Shown one piece after another: positions 21,669 through 30,543 of a stretch of DNA of 33,150 bases. The notes beneath the pieces were generated by a model. That model was not told the origin of the DNA. It was given only the letters and a program-made list of their open reading frames with translations, and did not search any database. The position numbers were made by a program, and so were the translations under genes. Position 1 is the stretch's first letter, and each line of letters begins with the position of its first letter. This DNA comes from a virus: positions 1 through 33,150 of the IMG/VR virus record IMGVR_UViG_3300030225_000018. The stretch is one strand, 5' to 3'.

Positions 21669-22280
21669 ATGATCCCGAGGATTTTTGAAGGTGAGACCAT
21701 GTTCATCGTGGCGGGGGGTGCATCACTGATGGCGCTGGATTTCGATCGCCTCATAGGAAAAAAGCATATCGCTCTGAACTTCAGCCTGCGCTTTTGCCCA
21801 CAGGCCGATATCCTATATTTCACAGATGCGCATTTCTTCCGGGAAAACCGCGAGGAGATCGAGGCCCACGCTGCGCCCTGGAAAGCCTCTGGCCATATCA
21901 ACCAAGAGCCTGGCACACCGGACTGGCTGCACGTCTATCGCCTGAGTGCTCGGGAAGGCTTTGATCCTGATCCCACAGCCCTGCGCCACGGCAACACATC
22001 CACCTATGCCGCTATGCACCTTTGTGCCCACATCGGGGTAAAGCGAATCGTGCTGCTAGGCGTCGATATGTGCCTAAGCCCTGAGGGGCGCACCCACTAC
22101 TATGACGGCCACGAATATCCAGAGCGCTCATATGTCTATGTTGAGTGCATGGTTCCGTTCTTCGCTGGCCTCTATCAACCCTTTAAAAATATGGGGATTG
22201 AGGTACTTAACGCCTCTCCAAAAAGCCAGTTGAAAATATGGCCCAGAATATCGCTTGAAGAGGCAATGAGCCTGACCTAG
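21669..22280 (+). CDS. DUF115/glycosyltransferase-like Rossmann protein
   Basis: 203 aa from ATG 21669, the likeliest start; ATG 21699 has a better AAGGTGAG and would shorten it by 10. The N-terminus EGETMFIVAGGASLMALDFD, with KKHIALNFSLRFCPQADILY and FTDAHFF, matches the nucleotide- or sugar-binding start of DUF115/MptE-like and sialyltransferase-like proteins (GGGPSL...D). Further on are TSTYAAMHLCAHIGVKRIVL and GVDMCLSPEGRTHYYDG. It could modify host or phage glycans or nucleotides. An enzyme of this sort within a tail block is unusual. The catalytic activity is not proven by the sequence. Confidence 0.65.
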   Translation: MIPRIFEGETMFIVAGGASLMALDFDRLIGKKHIALNFSLRFCPQADILYFTDAHFFRENREEIEAHAAPWKASGHINQEPGTPDWLHVYRLSAREGFDPDPTALRHGNTSTYAAMHLCAHIGVKRIVLLGVDMCLSPEGRTHYYDGHEYPERSYVYVECMVPFFAGLYQPFKNMGIEVLNASPKSQLKIWPRISLEEAMSLT

Positions 22281-22316
22281 CGTGGCCATGCGAAACGCGA
22301 TATGTTCGCCTCGTAT

Positions 22317-22350
22317 TTAGCCAGCGTCGTGATGACGCGGGCCGTCTTTT
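22317..22350 (+). promoter_or_regulatory. Hairpin with T-run before tail tube gene
   Basis: GCGTC-GTGAT-GACGC (22324-22338), extended by GCC/GGC with a mismatch, then CCGTCTTTT. It could be a weak terminator or an mRNA leader element. It shares GTCGTGATGAC with 30513-30523. Confidence 0.5.
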
Positions 22351-22366
22351 AACAGAGGTTTATGCC

Positions 22367-22801
22367 ATGACCGTCCCTTCGATTGCCGCCGTTGCGGGCC
22401 GCGCGCTTCTTCTGAAGATCGCCTCGGCTACCTCTCCTTCCAACTTTGTCACGGTTGCTGGACTTCGTGCGACGCAGGTCGCATTGAATGGCAATCCCGT
22501 GGATATCACCTCGAAATCATCGGGAGGTTGGCAGGAAATGCTTGCCGGCGCCGGGATTACCAGCGTTGACATCACTGGTTCGGGTGTGATCGATTCCACC
22601 AATACGCAGTTAGAAGCGTTGCGGGATGCCATTCTGACCTCTCCCACGTCCGCCGTGAATATCACTGCGCAAATCGTCACGGCGCTGGGAACATTCACCG
22701 GCAAGTGGGTAGTTCGCACCATGCAACTCGATGGCACCCACAACGACGCACAAACCTACACCCTCAGCTTCGGCAGTGTCGGCCTGATCACAGCCGCCTA
22801 A
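22367..22801 (+). CDS. Major tail tube protein
   Basis: 144 aa with AGAGG 8 nt before ATG. The pattern of TP901-1/phi13-type tail tube proteins is present: AGRALLLKIASATSPSNFVT, VAGLRATQVALNGNPVDITS, GWQEMLAGAGITSVDITGSG, then FTGKWVVRTMQLDGTHNDAQ and a final beta strand. These polymerise into the tail tube around the tape measure. The chaperone and tape measure follow at once. Placed after a leader hairpin, consistent with high expression. Confidence 0.87.
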   Translation: MTVPSIAAVAGRALLLKIASATSPSNFVTVAGLRATQVALNGNPVDITSKSSGGWQEMLAGAGITSVDITGSGVIDSTNTQLEALRDAILTSPTSAVNITAQIVTALGTFTGKWVVRTMQLDGTHNDAQTYTLSFGSVGLITAA

Positions 22802-22813
22802 TAAGGATTCCTG

Positions 22814-23248
22814 ATGACCAAAAATGCCAGACAAGAAATCACCTTCGTGCTGGGCGGAAAGTCCTACACTGTGCGGCCTGATTTCGCCTACATCAACCGC
22901 TTGGAAACTGCGATGGGGACTCCTGCCCGCCTGCTTGGGTTGAAGTGCCTCAATACCGGTTCGCAATTGGCCATGGCGGGGCAGGCGCAAGAGGTCACGA
23001 TGGTTGAAATGGCATCCATCATCTGGGGTGCGATCGGTGGCACGAAGGACGCGCCGAAGACGTTCAACGAGCTCGGCGAAATCCTGATGGATGATGGCTA
23101 TGGCGATTATCTTCAGCCGTTCGGAAACATGCTGGCCAACTGCCTGAACGGCCACAAGGATCACTCTGTTGACGCGCCTAAGGATGAGGTGGCTCCGGGC
23201 GTCGTGGACCCTTCGAACCAAGACCAGAGCGAACCGTTGAATGCCTAG
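22814..23248 (+). CDS. Tail assembly chaperone, first frame (gpG-like)
   Basis: 144 aa with AAGGA 6 nt before ATG. Start FVLGGKSYTVRPDFAYINRL, then ETAMGTPARLL and EVTMVEMASIIWGAIGG, FNELGEILMDDGYGDYL match the GTA-type tail assembly chaperone (gpG counterpart). It binds the tape measure and recruits tail tube protein. The last about 25 residues are Asp/Pro-rich and variable. The downstream conserved frame (23188-23469) lacks any start codon and should be reached from here by a -1 shift, giving a longer GT-like product. Confidence 0.82.
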   Translation: MTKNARQEITFVLGGKSYTVRPDFAYINRLETAMGTPARLLGLKCLNTGSQLAMAGQAQEVTMVEMASIIWGAIGGTKDAPKTFNELGEILMDDGYGDYLQPFGNMLANCLNGHKDHSVDAPKDEVAPGVVDPSNQDQSEPLNA

Positions 23249-23469
23249 ATTTTGAGCCTTGGCTTGAAACAGCATTAGGGGCTCTCAACTGGTCGCCCGA
23301 TACGTTCTGGAAAGCCACGCCGTATGAATTTTCCTGCGCATATATCGGATGGTGCAAGGTCAATGGCGCGGGCAAGTGGCGTAAGCATGACGATGGTTGG
23401 ACGGACGCCGAAGTGGAGGAATGGAAGGATGTAGAGGCCTATTTGCGGGCCAAATATCCTGACGAATAA
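23188..23469 (+). CDS. Chaperone extension made by -1 frameshift
   Basis: Open in the -1 frame relative to 22814-23248, from after a TGA at 23185 to TAA at 23467-23469. The conserved part (ECLDFEPWLETALGALNWSP, then FWKATPYEFSCAYIGWCK) matches the second tail chaperone of GTA/DUF2376-type modules. There is no ATG, GTG or TTG before the conserved region, so independent initiation is unlikely. The shift must occur between 23188 and 23247. No canonical X-XXY-YYZ heptamer is present; C-CCT-TCG at 23209-23215 is the best candidate by eye. In lambda the G/GT pair uses the same logic. Confidence 0.75.
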   Translation, partial: GGSGRRGPFEPRPERTVECLDFEPWLETALGALNWSPDTFWKATPYEFSCAYIGWCKVNGAGKWRKHDDGWTDAEVEEWKDVEAYLRAKYPDE

Positions 23470-23481
23470 GGAAGCGGGCGC

Positions 23482-26400
23482 GTGGCAAACGAACCAATCG
23501 ATCAAGTAGACTTTCAGATCGGCGGCGATGTCACCCCGCTCAAGACTCAAGCTGGCCCGCAGGCTAAGGCCGTCTTTGATGATATCGGCAACAGTGGGGC
23601 AGCAGCAGCAGCCAAGATCAGTGCAGCCTTCCAGAAGGGCGCTGATGACATTGCTGCCTCCGCAGCTAAGGCGCGAGGCTCCAGCGGCTTTGGCGGCGTT
23701 AGTGATGATCTCGACAAGCTCCAAGCCAAATTCGATCCCGTCTTTTCCAAACAGCAGAAATTCGCGCAAGCCCAAGGTGAAATAAACCGCCTTGTCTCTG
23801 AAGGGCGCATGACGCAGCAAGCCGGATCTGCGGCTCTGGCTGAGTTCGCAGCGGGTTTCGAGCATGTGAATGGGGCTTCCCGCAAAACCCGTGAAGGCCT
23901 CGTTCTGGTCCATGAATTTATCAGAGGTGATTTCAAGCGTGGGGTTGGATCAGCTCTGATCGAGCTGCAAAACTTCGGAGCGATGGGCGCTGTCTTCAAC
24001 CCGATCACGATTGGCGTTGTAGCCGCGACTGGCGCCCTCATAGCGATGGGTGTGGCTGCTGTCCAAGCTGATGCCCAATTGAGCAAAATCCAGCGCAACA
24101 TTATCATGAACGGCGGCGGGTCTGGGATCACGCAAAGCCAGCTTGCCTATCAGGGGGGCTTGGTCGGGCAACAAACCGGGATTTCGTCAATCGCGGGCCA
24201 AAATGCGATCATGACGCTTAATGCGCGCGGAAATATCCCATCACAACTTCTTCCCCAGGCGGCGACTGCGGGGACATATCTCGCTGAGGCGCAGGGTGCG
24301 TCTGGCAAGGATGCAACCAAAGTCCTTGACGATTTCGAAAAGGAACTAGCTGACCCGGCGAAGGGTGCCAAGGAATTGAATGAGCAGTTCAAGCTTCTGA
24401 GCGCCGGCCAAACGCGCGAGATCGATGACCTCAGCGCAACTGGTGACACATATGATGCTCAGCGGATCATCATCGAAGCCCTGACAGATCGCTCAAAAGA
24501 AGCAGCAGATGCGCTTGGCGGATTTCAGAAGGCCTTGAATTGGGTCACATCTGGCATTTCAGATGGTTGGTCTCGCCTTGGAAAGCTTGTCAACCAAGAC
24601 ATTGCCGACATATCCGGGAAGGCTGTTGGTGCTGGAAATACCCCTCAAGAGGCTATGGCCTATTGGGAACAGCAGCGCAAAAACGGCTTGGCGCAGAATG
24701 ATAGGGTCGGCAATAACCGCGCGCAATATGCATGGCAGCAAGAGTCTGTCGCTCAGGATCAGTACGATAAGCAACGTGACGCAGGTGAAAAGGCGCAAGC
24801 GGCGGCTAATGAAGACACGCTCATTAATCGCGCCAAAGACTTGGGCTCTAAATGGGACGTTGAGGGGACAAAGAGCGAGAAGCGCGCCGATGCTATATCG
24901 CAATATACGCAGGCCGTCATTGCTGCGAAAAATAAACTTGGTAAAGACAAGGGAAAAAGCCCAGGTCTGCTAAAGGCCGATCAGGAAAACCTTTCTGAAG
25001 TGCAGACCGGCTTGGCTAATGCCCAAAACCCAAATTACAAGCCAGGATCAGGCATTCCCAAGGCAAGGGCTGTCAAGGGGCCAAACTCCTTTCAGGTCGA
25101 TGCGCAGACGGCCGAAGAGCAACTGACCATTGCGAGGCAGATCGCGGCCGCGCCTGAGGGCCAACGCGCCATGCTGAAGGCGCAACTCGACGCGCAACTT
25201 CAGTATCAAAAGGACATGCTGAACCCGAAGGCCGCCCCGCATGCTGCGACCATTCGAGATACGAAGATTGCTGAGGCAGGCCTTGGTGAGCAAAGCAAAG
25301 CCAGTGATCAACTGGAAAACATCAATGAGAGCACAGCGGCCAATAGCCGTTTGGCAGATGCCTATGGCAAGAGCACATCTACGGCCAAGGCGGCTGAAAT
25401 TCAGAATACGGCCCTTGAAGCCAACCTGAAAAATCAAGCCGTCGATGTGGATAAGTTGACGGCTGCACTCACAAAGCAGGCCTTCGCCGAAGCACAGGTC
25501 TCATCGGCGCGTGGCTTTTCCGGCCTGACCACCTCAAACACGGCACTACAGGCCCAACTCGCCGCTGGGGGCGATCCTGCCGCCATGCAGGCCGCGAGGC
25601 GTCACAGCGAGGCCCTGGCGGCTAATCAGGGCATATTGGATGCGGCCGGCAATGATCCGTCGCGCCCAGCTCAAGCTAATGGGGCGGTAAATCAATATCA
25701 GGGCGCCCTTCAACAGCGCGACACGCTTAACCGCGGCATTTCTGACAATGCGGCGAATGACAACCTGCGCCAGCAAATATCGCTTGAGCAGCAGGAACTT
25801 GCTCTCAAAAATACTGATGTGGAATCTCGCGCCAAGGAAATGGCCGATATCGAGGCCACGACGCAACTGAAGAAGGAGGGGTGGACGGTCGATCAGGCTG
25901 GCTACGCCCAGGCGCTCGCCTCTCGCCAGCAACTTCTTGAACAGTCGGCGCAGCTTAATCTTGCCCTGCAAGGCCAGACTAAGGAGATGCAACTGACTGA
26001 CGCGCTCAAGAGCGGCTTAGAAAAGGTTGGAATGGCCGGCACGAAGTCATTCAAGGACATGAAGACGGCAGCGGCGAGCCTGCTTGATACGATTGGCGAT
26101 TTGCTCATCAAGCTTTATGTGGTCGATCCTCTAGTCAATAGCGCGATGTCGGCTATGGGCGCTGGATCATCCACAAATCCAGGCAGCAATCTAGGGGCAA
26201 GCATAGCCACTACGGCGGCATCATCTTTCATAAACTCAGCAGTCACCTCTACAGCAGCATCTGCGCCGGCAGCAGCTTCAGCAGCAATGGCCGCCTCATC
26301 TACAGTCGCATCTGCATTGAGCAGTATGGTTGCCCTAGCTGGTGGGGGCCCGCTTAACCCCGCTGGATACACCTTAGTCGGCGAGAATGGCCCTGAAATC

Positions 26401-26664
26401 CTCGGTCCTGGCCATGCTGGGGTTATCACACCAATGACGGCGCCGAACATGTCGGGCATTATGGGTGGTGGTGGATCGGCGCCAGTGACGATGAACCACA
26501 ACATCAGCATCGTCGTGAGCGGGACTGGTGACAAGGATCTGCTCAACAAGGTGCAAAGCGCATCGCACGCGGTGGTGAATCAAAGTCTGGCTGCCTACAA
26601 TCAGGTGACTCAGCGCAATTCGCGCCAACTTTCGATCAATGCCAACAATAGGGCGCTCCGCTAA
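23482..26664 (+). CDS. Tail tape measure protein
   Basis: 1060 aa from GTG 23482, with AGGA upstream. The tape measure sets tail length and occupies the tube lumen. The N-terminal region starts DQVDFQIGGDVTPLKTQAGP; coiled-coil stretches span about 60-150 and 400-860; hydrophobic segments are near 170-195 (NPITIGVVAATGALIAMGVA) and near 900-955 (Ala/Ser-rich). A C-terminal GGGPLNPAGYTLVGENGPEI with GHAGVITPM is the common tape measure hallmark. At 0.15 nm per residue the tail would be about 159 nm. No muralytic domain was identified. The stop overlaps the next ATG (TAATG). Confidence 0.92.
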   Translation: MANEPIDQVDFQIGGDVTPLKTQAGPQAKAVFDDIGNSGAAAAAKISAAFQKGADDIAASAAKARGSSGFGGVSDDLDKLQAKFDPVFSKQQKFAQAQGEINRLVSEGRMTQQAGSAALAEFAAGFEHVNGASRKTREGLVLVHEFIRGDFKRGVGSALIELQNFGAMGAVFNPITIGVVAATGALIAMGVAAVQADAQLSKIQRNIIMNGGGSGITQSQLAYQGGLVGQQTGISSIAGQNAIMTLNARGNIPSQLLPQAATAGTYLAEAQGASGKDATKVLDDFEKELADPAKGAKELNEQFKLLSAGQTREIDDLSATGDTYDAQRIIIEALTDRSKEAADALGGFQKALNWVTSGISDGWSRLGKLVNQDIADISGKAVGAGNTPQEAMAYWEQQRKNGLAQNDRVGNNRAQYAWQQESVAQDQYDKQRDAGEKAQAAANEDTLINRAKDLGSKWDVEGTKSEKRADAISQYTQAVIAAKNKLGKDKGKSPGLLKADQENLSEVQTGLANAQNPNYKPGSGIPKARAVKGPNSFQVDAQTAEEQLTIARQIAAAPEGQRAMLKAQLDAQLQYQKDMLNPKAAPHAATIRDTKIAEAGLGEQSKASDQLENINESTAANSRLADAYGKSTSTAKAAEIQNTALEANLKNQAVDVDKLTAALTKQAFAEAQVSSARGFSGLTTSNTALQAQLAAGGDPAAMQAARRHSEALAANQGILDAAGNDPSRPAQANGAVNQYQGALQQRDTLNRGISDNAANDNLRQQISLEQQELALKNTDVESRAKEMADIEATTQLKKEGWTVDQAGYAQALASRQQLLEQSAQLNLALQGQTKEMQLTDALKSGLEKVGMAGTKSFKDMKTAAASLLDTIGDLLIKLYVVDPLVNSAMSAMGAGSSTNPGSNLGASIATTAASSFINSAVTSTAASAPAAASAAMAASSTVASALSSMVALAGGGPLNPAGYTLVGENGPEILGPGHAGVITPMTAPNMSGIMGGGGSAPVTMNHNISIVVSGTGDKDLLNKVQSASHAVVNQSLAAYNQVTQRNSRQLSINANNRALR

Positions 26665-27362
26665 TGTCCAATTATCAATGGCCGCGTGAAGCTCTATCCC
26701 CGCGAAAAGTGACGTGCCAACCCGTGCCAGGGACGATTGGTGGTGGCGTAAGCATCACAGGTCTTGAGCAGGTCATTGCCTCAGATGCAGGGTATTGGCG
26801 GATCGTGCTCGATGAAATCCCCATCGCCGGTGTTCAAAGAAAGCGTCTGTGGAACGCAATGGCTGTGCGTCTGCAGGGACGGCTGAACCTATGCGACGTG
26901 CCGATCTATGACGATGCGGCGCCGTGGCCCGTTGTGGGGGGGATACCTGTCGAGGCCTATTATACGCCGCATAGTGACGGATCGACGCTTTCGGATGGTG
27001 GCGAGTACGAGACAGACTCCATTGTTGCTACAAGCGTAGGAGGCGCTGTGGCCGGCTCCAGCTCCATAGTGATCAACATGGCGGCGGGAAGTGCACTCGG
27101 TGCGGGAATTTCTTTTTCATGGCAGGGCGCAGTTAAAAACCGCCTCTATCGTATCATGGATATAACTAGCCTTTTGGAGACGCAGTTCACCTGTTCGATC
27201 TGGCCGCCCGTTCGCGAAACCATTTTGAATGGTGACGCGCTGAACTTCAACAATCCGGTACTGACGTGTCGCCTTGCGACTGATACCGAAATGGATTCCG
27301 GATCTGATGACTATGCCGGTCGCACGCTGGCAATGGTGACGTTTTTGGAGGCACTCCCGTGA
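26664..27362 (+). CDS. Distal tail protein-like
   Basis: 232 aa, coupled to the tape measure stop (TAATG). A beta-rich protein with WPREALSPRKVTCQPVPGTI, WRIVLDEIPIAGVQRKRLWN and VKNRLYRIMDITSLLETQFT. Size and place after the tape measure and before the baseplate-hub genes fit the distal tail (Dit) position in GTA-like siphoviruses. No recognised catalytic motif. Confidence is moderate and based on synteny. Confidence 0.65.
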   Translation: MSNYQWPREALSPRKVTCQPVPGTIGGGVSITGLEQVIASDAGYWRIVLDEIPIAGVQRKRLWNAMAVRLQGRLNLCDVPIYDDAAPWPVVGGIPVEAYYTPHSDGSTLSDGGEYETDSIVATSVGGAVAGSSSIVINMAAGSALGAGISFSWQGAVKNRLYRIMDITSLLETQFTCSIWPPVRETILNGDALNFNNPVLTCRLATDTEMDSGSDDYAGRTLAMVTFLEALP

Positions 27363-27934
27363 CTGGCGTTCCTGAAGAGGCTATTTCTGGCATAGCGGTG
27401 CGCCTAGCTTGGTTTGTGGATTTCGCCTTCACCAGCGGTCACACGCGTGTCTGGAATGGCTATCGCAACATTCACCTCTCGGGCCAGGACTGGCTTCCTC
27501 TCGGGCCTGAAAACGCCGTAGTGCAGATAGAGGATATGGTTGGCGACTCCGTCCCTGCCGTCACTCTAAAACTAGCAGGTGTGACTTCTGATCAGATACA
27601 ATTGGCGGTCTCAGAAAGCGATGAGGTCCGAGGTCAATTGTGTTTCATCTATAATCAGGCCTTCGATCAGAACTGGCAGCCATGGGGAGATTTTGCTCCA
27701 TATACCGTCCTGCGCATGGATAATCTGAAAATCAGCAGATCCATTCAGGGTGATGGCTCCTTTATCCGCCAGATAGAAATTACAGGCGAAAGCGCCCTGA
27801 CCACAGGAGCTAATCCCCCAGCAGGCAGATATTCCAGCCTTGATCAGGCGATGCGCCATCCATCTACAACTGACAAATATTTCGATTATATGAGTGCAAA
27901 TCAGCAAAAGCGGATCACGTGGCCGAACTTCTAG
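27359..27934 (+). CDS. DUF2163-like tail tip/hub protein
   Basis: 191 aa; GTG 27359 overlaps the preceding stop (GTGA). Pattern: VRLAWFVDFAFTSGHTRVWN, then W...LPLGPENAVVQIEDM, PAVTLKLAGVTSDQIQLAVS, GQLCFIYNQAFDQNW and YSSLDQAMRHPSTTDKYFDY. It matches the small tail-tip proteins (DUF2163 or related) that precede the cell-wall peptidase-like gene in these modules. The last W-rich IITWPNF-type end (RITWPNF) is typical. It works with the neighbours in the tail tip. Confidence 0.72.
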   Translation: MTGVPEEAISGIAVRLAWFVDFAFTSGHTRVWNGYRNIHLSGQDWLPLGPENAVVQIEDMVGDSVPAVTLKLAGVTSDQIQLAVSESDEVRGQLCFIYNQAFDQNWQPWGDFAPYTVLRMDNLKISRSIQGDGSFIRQIEITGESALTTGANPPAGRYSSLDQAMRHPSTTDKYFDYMSANQQKRITWPNF

Positions 27935-28422
27935 GAAAGCCCAACTCGATAGACGGCCAACTTGCCGTTTTCCTGCGCGATCAGGCTGGCCATAAGTTTG
28001 ACTGGCAATATTGGAACTGCGGCCTCTGGCTCGCAGACTGGATCACCTATTCACGGGGTATCAATGACCCGGCGAAAGAATGGCGTGGATGCTATTTCGA
28101 TGAGCCCTCGTGCCGTGCCCGGCTGAATGGACTACCCTTCCCTGTCCTTGTAGGACGCTTGGCACGACGCGTGGGGCTGCGCATGACGCAAAGCCCAACC
28201 GTTGGCGCTATCGCCGTCATCATCGCCAATGATCAGGCTGTGGGAGCGATTAAAACCGCCAGGGGATGGGCCGTTGTGGCACCTAGTGGAATCGTAAGAT
28301 TACCAGACGGTCAGCGCATCATTGGCGCATGGGAGGCTCCTGATGCCAGAGACACTTTTAGCAATCACGGCTCACGCCATATTTGCAGCTGCCGAGACAG
28401 CTCTTCAGGCGGTTGGTATTGA
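27919..28422 (+). CDS. NlpC/P60-like (DUF6950-type) tail protein
   Basis: 167 aa from GTG 27919, overlapping the previous gene by 16 nt. The N-terminal segment KFDWQYWNCGLWLADWITYS has the catalytic-type Cys34 in the NC-G-x-W-x-AD context of DUF6950/NlpC-like phage tail proteins. A later PTVGAIAVII segment and GWAVVAPSGIVRL could hold the His region, but the catalytic His is not obvious, so activity may be lost. In relatives this protein sits between the tip protein and the J-like hub and may cut peptidoglycan during entry. The 3' end overlaps the next gene by 80 nt. Confidence 0.7.
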   Translation: MAELLGKPNSIDGQLAVFLRDQAGHKFDWQYWNCGLWLADWITYSRGINDPAKEWRGCYFDEPSCRARLNGLPFPVLVGRLARRVGLRMTQSPTVGAIAVIIANDQAVGAIKTARGWAVVAPSGIVRLPDGQRIIGAWEAPDARDTFSNHGSRHICSCRDSSSGGWY

Positions 28423-30466
28423 TATTTTCAACTATATAACCGTTGCCGTGGTTGCATCCCAGGTTGCGGCGGCTGTGGTTTTGGCTGCGGCGGCATACGG
28501 CCTTGCATCCCTCCTCACGCCATCCGCAACTGCATCTGATGGCCAGTGGACGCTTGCGCAACCAGTTCCATTCCGGCGCCGCGTCTATGGGCGTGCGAAG
28601 TTGGGCGGCTATTTCATCTTTTTGGATTCCCAAAACGGAACCCTCTATTTTCTCGTTGTCCTCGCTGCACATGAATGTGATGGCTACGAAGAGCACTGGC
28701 TTGCTGACAGGCAAGTCTCGATCGATCCTACTGGATTCTTTGTGAATAACGTGCTGGGGCCCCCAGGCTCGGCTGGTGATCAGTTCAGCCGCCATGGGTA
28801 TCACTGGGTCTTTATCTACAACCGGCTCGGAACGTCTGGACAAGCGGCATATTCACGGCTGATTTCAGACCTGTCGCCGCTTTGGACTGATGACTACATC
28901 GGGATTGGGATGACTGATACGCTTGTCGTTCAAACCGGTATCGCTGAAAAGTATTTTGCCTCAGCATATCCGGGGGGGATGCAGAACTATCGTGGTGTGA
29001 TCCGGGGTGCAAAAATCCTTGATCCGCGCAATTTGGCAACTCCTGCTGCATGGAATGACAATGCCATTTGTGTACTTTATGACTACCTCACCAATGCCGA
29101 TGGCTTCCGTATCGCGCCGAGTTTCTTCAACACTGGCATGGGTCTCGCTATCACCCAGGCTTCTTGTGATGTAGCCGACGAACTGGTTGAACTTGTCGCG
29201 GGTGGAACCGAGCATAGATACCGCATTTGGGGGTTTTACGATTTTTCGGAAGAGCCGCGTGTCGTGCTTAACCGGATGTTGGCGGCAGCAGGCGCATGGC
29301 TTGAGCCCCAACCTGATGGAACGATAGGCATTCGTGCTGGTGCCTGGGTTGCGCCAACCGTCACGATCTCTGACGATTATATCCTGTCGTATTCGGTGCA
29401 GCATTATGTGGGCGAGTTCGATGCAATCAATGAAGTTCGCGCCACCTTCACCTATCCACAGAACGACTATCAGAACCAAGAATCCTTCCCGTGGCAGGAC
29501 ACGGCCGATATCACGCGCCGCGGCTATGTGCGCTCGACCACAATCGATGCGCGCCATTGCCCAAGTTTCACGCAGTGCCGCCGCATACAGAAGATCGGCA
29601 TGGCTGAGGCATCGCCTGAATGGACGATCCAACTTGTAACGGGGCCTTACGGGTTGCTAGTCAGAAATCAGCGCTTCATTAATCTCGTCATCACTGAGCT
29701 TGGCCTGAATATCACGTGCCGCGTGACGAAGTTTGCCGCCGACACCCATACTGGCATCTGCACAATTAGCCTGATGAGCTATGGCTCAGAGGCCTACGAT
29801 TGGGACCCGACGACGGAAGAGGGGCCACCTCCTCCTATTCCGCCAAGTACAGCGAACAGTGGTGAAATTGAAACGCCGACTGATCTTGTAGCCACTGTCA
29901 TTCAGGCTGGTTCCGGCGCCGGCATCCAATTGACCGTGGCTGGCCCGACGCTACGCACTGATCTGAACACACAGTTTGATATTCAGGTCGCGGGCGCTAC
30001 AGATTGGACAACCATTTCCAGTGGCACACAGTCCCTTGAGGTCGCTACCGGCCAATTGCTCAATGGAACATATAACACCCGCGTTTTCTACGTCACGAAC
30101 AGCGGCTATCAGAGCGACCCGCTAGAGGTTGATGGCGTTGTCGTAACCCCGGCTGATATCACTCCCGCAGCGCCGACTGGCCTTGCAGTGACGGGCGTAG
30201 GGTCACCCATCACTATTGCCCGCGTAACTTTCAATGCGCCGAATGATACGCACTTCGTCGCAGCTAAGATTTATCGCAACAGTTCGTCCGTTTTCAGCGG
30301 TGCTACTTTGATCGCTGGGCCTCTTTATGGGTCTGCAAATCAGGCATTCACGTACAATGATACGCCAGGGAGTGGCACGTGGTACTATTGGGCATCCTCG
30401 ATCAATGCTGCGTCTCCGCCAGGTGAATCTGGTCATACCGGTCCGGTGAGCCTGACGGTTCCATAG
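28343..30466 (+). CDS. Tail tip attachment protein J-like hub
   Basis: 707 aa from ATG 28343, with GGAGG 6 nt upstream. The N-terminus has hydrophobic segments (about 5-60, AVVASQVAAAVVLAAAAYGL) as in many GTA/J-type tail tip proteins. RRRVYGRAKLGGYFIFLDSQ and LYFLVVLAAHECDGYEEHWL fit the start of the phage tail hub family, then helical and beta regions with CVLYDYLTNADGFRIAPSFF. After a Pro-rich hinge (GPPPPIPPST, about 495-504) come two fibronectin-III-like domains (about 515-610 and 615-705). It forms the central hub and receptor-contact base. It is the last gene before the fibre. Confidence 0.85.
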   Translation: MPETLLAITAHAIFAAAETALQAVGIDIFNYITVAVVASQVAAAVVLAAAAYGLASLLTPSATASDGQWTLAQPVPFRRRVYGRAKLGGYFIFLDSQNGTLYFLVVLAAHECDGYEEHWLADRQVSIDPTGFFVNNVLGPPGSAGDQFSRHGYHWVFIYNRLGTSGQAAYSRLISDLSPLWTDDYIGIGMTDTLVVQTGIAEKYFASAYPGGMQNYRGVIRGAKILDPRNLATPAAWNDNAICVLYDYLTNADGFRIAPSFFNTGMGLAITQASCDVADELVELVAGGTEHRYRIWGFYDFSEEPRVVLNRMLAAAGAWLEPQPDGTIGIRAGAWVAPTVTISDDYILSYSVQHYVGEFDAINEVRATFTYPQNDYQNQESFPWQDTADITRRGYVRSTTIDARHCPSFTQCRRIQKIGMAEASPEWTIQLVTGPYGLLVRNQRFINLVITELGLNITCRVTKFAADTHTGICTISLMSYGSEAYDWDPTTEEGPPPPIPPSTANSGEIETPTDLVATVIQAGSGAGIQLTVAGPTLRTDLNTQFDIQVAGATDWTTISSGTQSLEVATGQLLNGTYNTRVFYVTNSGYQSDPLEVDGVVVTPADITPAAPTGLAVTGVGSPITIARVTFNAPNDTHFVAAKIYRNSSSVFSGATLIAGPLYGSANQAFTYNDTPGSGTWYYWASSINAASPPGESGHTGPVSLTVP

Positions 30467-30543
30467 CGCCCTATCGCCATCCACGATTCTTGGCTATATA
30501 TAGCGCCTGACCGTCGTGATGACTGGCCGTAGCGGAGATCGAC
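30467..30543 (+). promoter_or_regulatory. Intergenic leader before tail fibre gene
   Basis: Contains TTGGCTATATATAGCG (about 30490-30505), a possible -10-like region, then CCGTCGTGATGAC (30511-30523), shared with 22326-22336, then CGGAG and the fibre ATG. No clear -35 is seen. It may let the fibre be expressed separately from the hub. Confidence 0.4.
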
